Below, in pieces: positions 26,001 to 36,100 of a stretch of DNA of 64,000 nt. The notes beneath the pieces are model-generated. The model saw only the letters and a list, made by a program, of their open reading frames with translations. It did not search any database and was not told where the DNA came from. A program made the translations under genes and the position numbers. Source of the stretch: Sclerurus mexicanus (lineage: Eukaryota; Chordata; Aves; Passeriformes; Furnariidae); the NCBI GenBank assembly GCA_013396755.1, contig VWZF01003003.1:7173-71172 (forward strand), given 5' to 3'. Position 1 is the stretch's first letter. Each line of letters opens with the position of its first letter.

Positions 26001-27695
26001 GGACAGATATCATAACTATGGTAGAACAATGTATCAAACTCCTCAAGAAACCACTCTCAATTTGTTCCACTGCTAATGGGGCAATTTGTCTACTCTTTGC
26101 TACTTGCAATGGAAAAGGTTTCTTCCTCCTCTGACCTCAGGACCTCTTTACCCTAAAAATGTGTTCTTTATGTGTGTTTCATGCTTGTTCATGGGGAGAA
26201 GGCTTTTCTTGCAGTGATGAGTTTTCTCAGTGTTTAGAGTGTGAAGGGTAGAATCTGTGGTTCTTGGCACCCTCAGTTTTCCCAAATTTTATATAAAGAG
26301 CTGCCAGCTACCAGCTTGTGAACCTTGCACTTCGTTATCTCTTCTCGTTTCCCCTTTCAGAATGAAAAGTCAAATATGTAGGGTACTCATAATGCCTGAA
26401 GGTCATGAGAAACTTGTGAGGCTACAATTCCTCCAGGGTCACATTAAATGAAATCTTCAATTTTTAATTCTCAAAGGCCTCAGCTTAGGGAGATGCAAAC
26501 CTGAAGGATATTCCCTTTCACAACCTGATTCTACTTTATGCTCTTGCAAGGCAGTAGCCTCCAGAGTCCTAATCACCCCCATAGCTGTCTGTGAGTGAGT
26601 GGACTACAATTCCTATCAGTCATTACGACAGATTTCATCAGCAACTAACTTTATTTAAACACTTTATAATTAAAACCTGTCCCAACGATTGGTAAGTATT
26701 GGATCCAGCTTGCTTTCAAATACTTTAGCTATTGCTTGTCTCTAGATTTTGCAGATTCTAATAGTAACAAGAAAGAAACTTAGGCAGCTAAGACAAAGAC
26801 ATCACAAATGGTACAAACCTTTACATGGAGAATGACTATTTTACTGTTGCTTAAGGAAATAAAAGCAATACTCAAAAAAATTCTTAAATTCATACAGCAG
26901 GTAATAAGCAGCACTTCAAGTACTAGTAAAAATCTACTAGGCCCTTGTAGATTATAAGTGCATGATGAAGCATTATTAACATGCTCTCTTATTTCAGACA
27001 TAGTAGAGACTATAACTTCAGGATGGTAAATTCTTCTGCCTATAACTTTACATCCAATTTGGTATATTATGAGCATATTTTATGAAGGAAAATTTGGTAA
27101 ACCCTTCTTTCGTGTTACTCTTCCATTTAGAATGGAATAGTTATTTATATTACTTTTCAAAAGATAACTAGTAAAATCAAACGTTTCTACACAAATGAAT
27201 TGTAGAACCTTTGTCAATGTCTAATAACTGATAAGTATGTATGTAATATCTTCTTATGCAGTATCTTCAACCATTTGTTGGCTGCTATGTTTCTTGCACT
27301 TCCTATTTAGTAGTTCTGAGAATGGTGGAAAAGGTAAAAAGTCAACAGAAACTTAGAATAAAGAATTGTTCTGAATGTTTCCAACACTGATAAGTAGTGA
27401 GTGCACAATATTTATACTATTTATATTTATGATTATTAACATTATATTTAAATTCATCATTGTGGAATGCAGACCAAGTGATCATTTTATTTTCCTGACA
27501 ACTATCTCAGGTGAAATGAAGACCTGGTGTAGATGTAAAATGTTTACGTAGAAGTACAGGAAGTTATTAGCACTTTTCCATGAAACTTACAAAACAAGGC
27601 ATTTTCCTGACTCACATTACAAATGCCATTCCACATAAACCCAGAACGTACCAGTTTGTAGCATGTTTCAGAGACTGACCCTTCAAACATATTGT
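20006..27695. other. Unique AT-rich non-coding sequence
   Basis: About 7.7 kb without a supported gene. It includes an AT/TATATG dinucleotide-type repeat at 23667-23715, T-rich runs at 23289-23375, and an A13 run near 22075. Minus-strand frames at 24937-25471 and 25882-26109 overlap slightly GC-richer sequence but show no motif. Confidence 0.45.
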
Positions 27696-27701
27696 GAGAA
27701 A

Positions 27702-28110
27702 TGCTACACTTACCAATAAAATTCAGATGGGGACAAAGTGGTCAAAGCAAACCTAAACTTTTTATTTAACAAATTCAGCTGAGTTGGTGTGTCCCCTCTG
27801 ACCTAGGAGACAGGCACAGGCCAGCAAGAACCAGAAGTTTTATACCCTGTCCCGGATTGGTGGTCCCTGCTTCCGTTCCTATGGGCCAGTACTAGGGAGC
27901 TCACAGCCTGGCCCGATCAGCTTACCTGTGTGAGAACCCCAACCCCACAAAAAAAAGGCATGAAAAACACGTTCAAACCACCCCAAGTTCCAACTGCCAC
28001 AAACTCAACTATCTCTTCCTCCCCCTATGCTCTTTACCCATGCAACTGGCTTCAGCAAAACCTGAACACTATTTCTAACACATATGACCACATGAGCACA
28101 CTGGATCACA
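27702..28110 (-). mobile_element. Solo LTR, 409 bp, minus strand, with promoter elements intact
   Basis: Read on the minus strand the element starts TGTGATCC at 28110 and ends GTGTAGCA at 27702, giving the TG...CA ends required by retroviral integrase. The flanks are GAGAAA (27696-27701) and GAGAAG (28111-28116), a 6-bp target duplication with one mismatch. The inside has LTR order: a CCAAT box near 27856-27860, a TATAAAA box at 27838-27844 and an AATAAA polyadenylation signal near 27761-27766, about 80 bp downstream. No internal retroviral genes flank it, so it is a solo LTR left by recombination. A 6-bp duplication fits the betaretrovirus-like ERVK group. The exact ends depend on the imperfect duplication. 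Confidence 0.65.
27838..27860 (-). promoter_or_regulatory. CCAAT and TATA boxes of the 409-bp LTR
   Basis: On the minus strand CCAATCC is followed about a dozen bases later by GGTATAAAAC. This spacing is close but is the standard order of a polymerase II core promoter, and both motifs are unmutated. Confidence 0.55.
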
Positions 28111-28116
28111 GAGAAG

Positions 28117-29399
28117 AGTGTTTAACAGCAAATCTGTGATGTTGCACATGCTTCATACTGAGCAATTTTGCTTACTACTACAGAAGTGCATGCTGATCTT
28201 ACATGGCAGCTATCACGATACTTCCTGAGGTATAGCTTCTGTGTAGAGAGGAGAGACTTATTCAAATCCAATGAAGACATGTGGGATCTTTCTACCCTTA
28301 AAAAGGGTACAAACAAAAATAAATGTCTAAAACTGAAGCCTTCCAAGAACCGAAAACTTCTCTGAATCCTTTTAACCAATCTTCTGTTTTCTTAAGGGCT
28401 AATTTTTAGCTGTGAGATTTCTGAGCTATGAAGACATTATGGTAAAAGAGAACATGACTTAACAAAATCACTGTAATTGCCTCCACCATAGTAATAAGAA
28501 AGTCATGAAACTATACCTTGGCAAGGAAAAGCATTGTGACAGGGCAGCCAACCAGTAAAACCAGTTTTAATCTATAAAACAAGGTTTTTCCAAGAGATCT
28601 TCTATTGCGTGATTTGCTTTAACTATTACATTAAGTTTTTATTGGCTAATTTTTTTGTATTGATGCACATACTATAACTTAAAAATAGCTTCTTAAAAGA
28701 AGCAGCATAAAGTTATGCAATCAAGGAGAATGTATAGGTGTGTGCAGTATTGAAATCTCTGTAGGTATATAGATTAGATTAAAAGCAATGCAGTGAAAGC
28801 TATTCCTGATATTATTTCTAAGCCTTAACAGTCAGATAGGATGGTTACACACCATGTACTTCTTAGCATAAATTGCTTCAAACACAGGTAAGCAACTAGC
28901 AGTAATCATCTACCCACTAAAGCCTCACTTCTTTTCTTCTCCATTTGTATTTCTCCTGTTTGCTTTGTGCACATTAAGTGACATTAAATTTATGATAAAA
29001 ACCGGTTTTGCAGGAAGCATAAATGAAAAAAAAGCCCCAAAATATTTCTAACTGTCTAAGTAGGAAATCTGAAACTCTGCTTCTAAATTTTTGCTGGTTT
29101 GTAAATACAAAAAATAACTGTTGTAGAGCTATTTTTCCTCAGTTCACTTCTGGGTGGCAGAGCATCCACAGAACAGCTTCAGAAGTGGTGGTGCTCAGCA
29201 GCTAACTAGCAATTAGTACAATCCATTAAAGAAAAAAAAAAAAAGAGAGACAAAACTAGGCCATGAAAGTAGAGGTGGCCACTAATTATTAAAATAGAGT
29301 CATAAATAGCTATAAATATTTAAGCTCTATAGTTTGATTTGTTTGTAGAGTTACCTATTAGCCTGCATGTGCAATGGCAAATTCCTGCCTAGTACAATG
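28117..29399. other. Unique AT-rich non-coding sequence
   Basis: No gene or repeat is supported. An A13 run lies near 29230. Confidence 0.45.
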
Positions 29400-30009
29400 C
29401 AGCACAACAGGCAGCTCCAGTGTGCGCCGAGACAAAGAGCCCCAGGCAGCCCCACCCTCACCTATTTGGCTTTACTGACAACACCCCTTGTTCACAAAGC
29501 CCCTTTCAATTATAGTCTTTGTTGATAATGTTTACTTTTTCATTCAAATGTCTCCTAACCTCAGTCTCGGTCTTCCAGGCAACCAGCTCGTTGGAGCCAG
29601 CTTAGAGAGGCAGAGGAAATGAAAACCAGAACATGCCTACCGTGGTGAAACCGCGGCAAAATCCAGCCAAAAAAAGGGCCATCCTGAGGAGTGGAAGCAA
29701 AGAAATCAGATTAGTACTATAATCGTTGTTATTATTATTCTTATTCTATGGGCTTTGTAATTTTCCTCTCCTCATTACCCAAAACTGTCTCTCGCCTCGC
29801 AATGAGGATGCAGGTTGATTGTGTGGATGCATAATGACAAGAGTGCTCCTTTAATGTGCTCAGCGAATACCTTTCAACTTGTATTCCTCCCTTTCTTCCC
29901 CCAGATGGTAAAAAGGTTATTTATGGAGGAATGACCATTTTCCTTCTTAGGCAGAGATGGCACAAATGAGAATCCATTGTATAATAATGTCCTAAGCTTT
30001 TTCTTGGTG
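29400..30009. promoter_or_regulatory. Possible non-coding regulatory element beside a solo LTR
   Basis: The block is GC-richer and compositionally complex, has no long frame, and carries clustered factor-like motifs: ACAAAG, ATTATAGTCTTTGTT and GATAATGTTTAC (SOX/FOX-like), and CAATTATAG. Such blocks in vertebrate gene deserts are often conserved enhancers. This is inference from composition and motifs alone; no alignment was possible. Confidence 0.2.
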
Positions 30010-30013
30010 CTTT

Positions 30014-30842
30014 TGTTATAGGCATTGAGGCGATGAGTGATATCAGCATTCAATTTATTTCTTAAAAACAGTATTAAGTAACTTTATTTATTAGAATAAA
30101 ATAAAATAAAAAACAATGAGTGAATTTTATTAGAAAAGGCAGTGAGTGATTTCAGCTTTAGTGATTCCAGCTCAGCTCATTTGCCCCATGCCCTTAGTGA
30201 TTTCAGCTTTGAGTGGAGGGCAGGCCAAAAGGCAACAGCACGGATGCTGCGCGGCTTGGAGGGACTGGACCCAGCCAAGGCTCACACTGGATGTTTGCCA
30301 GCGCTCGGTTTTTATTCACTTTTGGCTGGCTAAGCCACGCCCCTTTGAGCAAACTAGAGTCTTTTGTCCTCGCCCAGTTTGGGCTTAGGTATTGCGAAAT
30401 TTTCTGCATTGTGTATTGCACAATTCATCCACGAGGTCTGGCTTCTGAGGCGGCTGAGGCAGTGAGGTAGCGGGCTCCGGAGGCTGAAAGCCATGGAGCG
30501 AATGTCCCCATCCAGAAGCGGAGAGACACGCCGTCCGNGGTCTGTGACCAGAACTCTGCTAGCTCTGCTGGCTATGTAGATAAGGGGAGGGAAGGGGGGT
30601 CTGGAAAACTGGTCTGGTAAGGAGTGTTTCTTAACTGATAACAGAGCTAACTTCATTTGCACATCTGTAAGACAGGATGGGTGAATGCACATTCCTCAGA
30701 TTATTTCTTACTAACTATCTTCTTCGGGCTGCTGAAAAGATTCCTAAGTTTTTAAGCAAACCAACCTCCACATTCAAACAAATAAAATAATAAAATATCC
30801 TCTTGGTTTTGATCAGTAAATTAACAAATTTCATCCATAACA
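30014..30842 (-). mobile_element. Solo LTR, 829 bp, minus strand, 4-bp target duplication
   Basis: On the minus strand the element runs from TGTTATGG at 30842 to CCTATAACA at 30014, so its ends form the inverted pair TGTTAT/ATAACA. It is flanked by CTTT on both sides (30010-30013 and 30843-30846). A GC-box-like GGGGCGTGGC precedes an ATAAAAA TATA-like box near 30311-30317. An AATAAA polyadenylation signal sits near 30126-30131. Short direct repeats of a GAAATCACT type occur at 30030-30220. A 4-bp duplication is typical of gammaretrovirus-like ERV1 elements. There is no internal gene sequence, so it is solo. One ambiguous base occurs at 30538. A second copy begins at 16436. Confidence 0.85.
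30308..30352 (-). promoter_or_regulatory. GC box and TATA-like box of the 829-bp LTR
   Basis: The minus strand shows AAAGGGGCGTGGC followed by GTGAATAAAAACC, the expected order for the end of an LTR U3 region. Confidence 0.5.
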
Positions 30843-30879
30843 CTTTCGTTTTTTTGCCCCTGTGATTTCTATTTTATGT

Positions 30880-31118
30880 CTAGCTTGTGGGGATTTTTGT
30901 TTCTGGGTGTGGGAGTTCTGTTGTTCTTTTTTGTTGTCGTTGTTTTGGTTTTGTTTGGTTTGAGGGTTTTTTTTGGAGGGGAGGGTTGTTTTGGTTGGTA
31001 GGGCTTTTTTGGTTTTTGTGGGTTTTGTTCGTTTGTTGGGGGGTTGTTTTTGTTTGGTTTGGGGTTTTTTGTTTGGTTTTGGTGGGGTTTTTGTTTTTTG
31101 TTTGGGTTTTCTTTTTAA
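30880..31118 (+). repeat. G/T-rich low-complexity tract
   Basis: About 240 bp of almost pure G and T on the plus strand, in GGTTTTTG, TTTGGTTT and GGGG patterns, starts some 35 bp beyond the target duplication of the solo LTR. Several GGG runs could form quadruplexes. Frames rich in G, F, L, V and W here are artefacts. Confidence 0.9.
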
Positions 31119-32684
31119 CGAAAGCAGCTATTTACTTTCATGTCTGAAATGCAACATAAAGTGTGTTTTGGAATATATTACAAAATGTGACAATTCTGCC
31201 TTTAGATGACAAAATATAACAAAAGGATAAAGCTGCAAAACATTTTCACACAGAGACATTAAAGTACAGGCCCGGAACTTTGTAAGGCAAAATACAAACC
31301 AAATAAAGAGCAGCACTTAAAAATGTCTTTTCTTTTTTTTTTTTTTTTTCCTTGTATCATTACATCAAATTAATTAAGACCAAAATATGAATACTTTGTT
31401 CTGGATCTGACAGCTGTCACTCCCAGGATCTGTAACCTGCATTTCTGGAAGCATATTCTTGCTGTGCTCTCTCTACTGCACCGATAGACACATGTCAAGA
31501 TGCATGTCAACAAATTTGATATCATAGACTGATTTTTATAATGTCTGAAAAGCATACGTGTATGTGTACATAAATGTGTATGCATAATACAAAAGTATGT
31601 TCATCATTGGAGAACATCTTTCTACATTGTCCTTCTCAAATTCCAGCTAAAAACAGTTAGCATATAAATATTAACATTTAATTGAGAAATATTGATCCTT
31701 GTGTTGCATGTAGTTTCTGCCGCTGTTTTAAGAGAAGAAAATAAATGACAGATGAACAAGTCAAAGGTATCCTCTCCAGACAGGGAACAAATATTGGCAT
31801 AGCTCTACAGTTTAGTAAAACCCAAATCCCTGCCCTAAAGAAGTCATGTTGTTACAAGAAGCTTGGTTTGCTTGATGTAAACTAACGCAAATGATGACAA
31901 CATTCTTTTTCTTCTCAAAAGCCACATTTCCTCCCCCAAATTTATGAAATTAAAAGATCTATTACATTTTGATATATATCCAAGATATATATGAATATAT
32001 CTTCCATAATCCACCATATATTTACATCTGCAATGGGCTTTACCTTAGTATGACTGCAGAAAATATTTGACTAAGATATTAGTAATTTTCCTACCCCTTT
32101 CTTAAGCAATAATCAAAGCAGAGGTACCTATTCTTTCCTCCACCTTGAAATTTTTGTCGCCTGTTATTAACAAAAATAATAATCTTCTGGATTGGTCATG
32201 CAGCCACACAAACCCATGTACCCTCCCCAAGGAACATCTATATTAAAGTTCTTTCGTGCCTTAGAAGCAGCCATAAATCCAGTTTTCAATAAATGAGAAA
32301 GGTTTCATGAATTACTTAATTTGCTGTGGGAAGCCAAGTTCCCCATAGCCTCCCTGTTTCTCAGTGTGTCACCTTCCACACTGTTTACCTGTTGGAAGCC
32401 ATGTTTGGTTTCTGGATGGGTGAGGTGCCTCTTAGAGCAAAATGGTGTCACGGGCAGGACTGGAAGAATTTCTTCTCTCTGTCATCATTAAGGGGGTTCC
32501 ACTGTATTGAGGGGAAAGAAAGATATGATTTAATGTGGAAAATAAAAAAGTAAAGTATTGGAAAACAGCTGAAAGCTTCTTAAAGTGGGCCACTGCAGTC
32601 CTTGTGACAAGTGAGATGTCCCTGTCACCACTGGGCCAGCCTGAAAAGAAAGGGATTAAGGCTGTTTAAAGGGAGGAAATGTAA
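31119..32684. other. Unique AT-rich non-coding sequence
   Basis: A poly-T run lies at about 31332-31349. Nothing else was recognised. Confidence 0.5.
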
Positions 32685-32689
32685 AGAAG

Positions 32690-33118
32690 TGTTACAAAAA
32701 TCTCTTTTTATTAAATTTAGAAAAACGGCAAAAGTCTGCATAACAAAAGGAATATAACGAACAGGAAAAATTAATTACAACACGTGTTGGGTGCCCAGGT
32801 CACGCAGGACTCCCAAGAGCACACCTTCTGATTCAAACACTGCGCCTTTTAAACATTCTCAAAGTCCAACCTAGTTTATGACGTGTGTGGGGGGGTGCTT
32901 CTTCTCCTCGGATTGGCTCCTCTGTGCCCTTCCTCATGCCAGAGGTGAAGTTTCAGGCAACATGGCAGCCTCCACACCCCACCACATGGCCTGGCTGGCC
33001 ATGTGACATGAGGCTGTGTTGTAATTGCCCTCTTCCCAAATGCTAGGTCCCTGGCATGCATTCCAATACTGGACTGGATGCCTTACAACTTCCACAAAGT
33101 GCCTATAGGTTAATAACA
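32690..33118 (-). mobile_element. Solo LTR, 429 bp, minus strand
   Basis: On the minus strand the element begins TGTTATTAACC at 33118 and ends TTTTTGTAACA at 32690; its ends form the inverted pair TGTTA/TAACA. The flanks are AGAAG (32685-32689) and AGAAA (33119-33123), a 5-bp duplication with one mismatch. Inside are a CCAAT box at 32912-32916, a TGACGT motif near 32879, a TTTAAAAGG TATA-like box near 32850 and AATAAA near 32707. This is LTR order and spacing. It is not similar to the LTRs at 27.7 and 30.0 kb apart from the shared TGTTA start. A 5-bp duplication would suit an ERVL-like element, but the class is not certain. Confidence 0.7.
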
Positions 33119-33123
33119 AGAAA

Positions 33124-36100
33124 AAAGACAAAAAACAACTCTTTTGTTAGTACCCTCTTCTCAGTTCATCTGTTTGTAATAAAACCAGTCTTTTTACTTC
33201 TCATAGGAGCACTATTATGATTTAGCAGCACAAAATAAGGGGCTGCAGTCCCCATTCCCCCTTGGGGGAGCAGCTCCTGCTAAAGCCAGTGTCTATGCTG
33301 GAATAAGACCACAGCTCTCATTTAGGGGTAAATTAGAGATTATTAGTTTGTTTCTACATGTCTATTTTTGATTTTTAATTTTCGACACCTACCAAAAAGT
33401 GGCCTGTAGGGAGATTATACTCTAGTGAAAGTTGTTGCTAATTAAAACAAGTAATTAGTGTTCCTCCAGGCTTTGTGATTTCACTCACTTTTTACTGCCA
33501 GACAATATCGGTTTAAAAGAAATCCAATTTCTAACAATAACAGACTGTAAAAAAGTAATTTAACAAGTATATAAGTGTAAGGTTACAATTCAGGCTTTGA
33601 TTTATCTCTTCTGGGCTATTTAGAGAGCCATAGTAAAATTGGAGGAGAGTGGGGGAAGTTAAATGTTTTATTCTTCAGGAGTTTTGTTGGAGTTTTTTGA
33701 AAAATCATGTCACTTATTCTCAAAGACAAGGCAAAAGAGCTTCAAGAGACAGCTTTCCAACCACATTAAAAAACAAAATTGGATTTAATAGAATTTTTCA
33801 AGAGAACCCTCACTTAGCACTTAGTAAACAGATAATTTCATTAAGTCCTTTTGTTTCCACTCTTGCTTCTGATAAAATGAGTTTTACTGACTGACTCTCT
33901 CTGGATGAATAGAAGTTTAAACATATTATTGCTTTTTGTTGGTACAGACAAAAGTGATTATATATGCATTTTGTTGTTCTACAAGAAACTTAAAGAGTTT
34001 AGTGTAAAGTTTCAAATGTGATGATGTATTGATTAACAAAAAACATATTGGAACATTGCTCCTGTTTTCAGTTCCAATATTCTCATCATTCCAAAACTGC
34101 CAGCTTTTGAGCATGCGGATCATATTATTTGATGTGGACATGTGTTGCAATATACTTCCTCATAGGATATTTTGGGTTGATCTAGCCCCCCCTGGAGCTT
34201 TCTTCTTTTTGTGCAGGGTATTCCTTCTTTTTATGCATGGATAATGTATAAACCACAATTCATCTACAATAGCAGAAAATGCAGGTGATTTCTTCCTATA
34301 AAAAGAAAGTCCAATTTTCTAACATTCGACCAGTGGACAAAGATTTTGATTTTAGTTTGGCTTATCTCTATTTCTGTTGACAAATGAACTGGAAAAAGGA
34401 AAATATGATTTCTGATAAGCTATAAAAATATTTTACACTGATAAACAGAATAAGATTGCATAGTAGTCACAATAAAATATCTGTAATTCAACACTAAAGT
34501 GTCATTTTAAATGGGATTTTTTTCCAGACATATACCAACAAACAAATCTGTACAGATGAATGGCATTTGTTGTAATGTTAATTTTAAATACACAAAACAG
34601 ACTGGTTTTGATCAAAAACAGAAAAGGTGGAAATATCCATCAGTGCCCTTTTTTCCCATCTGCTATGTCTTAGTTCAAAAGGAGGACTAAGATATCAATG
34701 TTGACCAGAAAAAAAAAATAATCCCTCTCTCTTTAAATTTAGGAAAAAACCAAACTTTAATGAGGAAATATATATATATATATGGAAAAGGATAACAGTT
34801 CTCAATCACAATACATTTATATGTATCTCCAGAAAAAAACAAAAAACAAAACCAAACCCCAACAGTTTATGATAAAATCTTCCNATATGCAGTTTGCCTT
34901 TGTTATCTAGTCTCCACAGACAAAGGCGTAGCCTCTGAAGTCGTTAGGAAGGAATTCCACAGAGTATTGAAACTATAACATGCTTAAAGTTTAATAATTC
35001 AGTCTGACAAGCAGAATCCATCATATTTTGTTTATGTAGATTCTGATAAAATACTTCATCATATTGAATAATAACAGATTTAAAGAACAGTTCAGATCTT
35101 GCTGAATACTAGGATTTTTTTATACTTTAAGCATCTTAGTATTGATGGGGTTTTTAGGGTTTTTTTTCAGCTATGTCTTCATCTATAAGAATAGACATGG
35201 CCGAAAACCAAGTTTTTTGGGTGTGTTGGTTTTGGATTTTTTTTCACTGTCCTTGAAAAAAACTCAGTCATAATTATTGTAAGGTTCCTGCTCTTTCATA
35301 CCTGGGGTTTCTTTTAGAAAATTATGGTTTTGCTTGCCTTCTAGTAGTTTTAGTCTATGTATGTACAGATTATCTGTTTGTGGGCGTCCTTTTGAGCCAC
35401 ACCCACGTAACACATAACATAGTAAAAATCTACTTTGAAATAAACATTGACGAGAAGTGTGTGATATTTCTTATTAAATTCAAGATGCACATATGATGAG
35501 CACACATCTATTTTTTATTATTATTTTTATTTTTTGTGCTTTCAGATGGAGAAGATGCATTTATTCTCAGGCCAGTCTTCATGGACTACAGCAATAGTAG
35601 AACATACCATGGGACACAAGAGGGAAGAATTTTCTGTGACTTTTGGAGGCATAGTTAACTCCTTATCGATTAGCATAACACCATAAGGGAGAGTATAGCA
35701 GTTTTAATTTTATGTGGTAAGCCATATTTCCACAACAATTCCATTACAATACTAAAGGTAATCTTCAGAAATAGATTAGGATTAGCAACAGTATTCATGC
35801 TGAATCCAAGAAATAGAGAACAATTTTCTTATACAATCTGGTTTCAATGCCCAGATGTCTCCTGTAAATTATTTTAATGGTGATTTCATTCTAATTTAAG
35901 CATAACTTTACCTCAAGATTCGACCCCATCTTTCATCCACATTTCTTGTGCAATTCTGTTGATTTCAAGTTGCTGGTTTTGCATTTACATTGACTCCATA
36001 TCTATGTTTTTTTTCTTCTTATGACAATTTTTGGAGTAATTTGGAGTTTATTAACAATATTGAAGAGGATCTCAACAACATAATCACATAGTGGAATGAC

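Noticed and set aside
30203..30470. GC-rich overlapping frames suggesting a CpG-island exon
   Set aside because: They lie entirely inside the 829-bp solo LTR, with exact target duplications outside.
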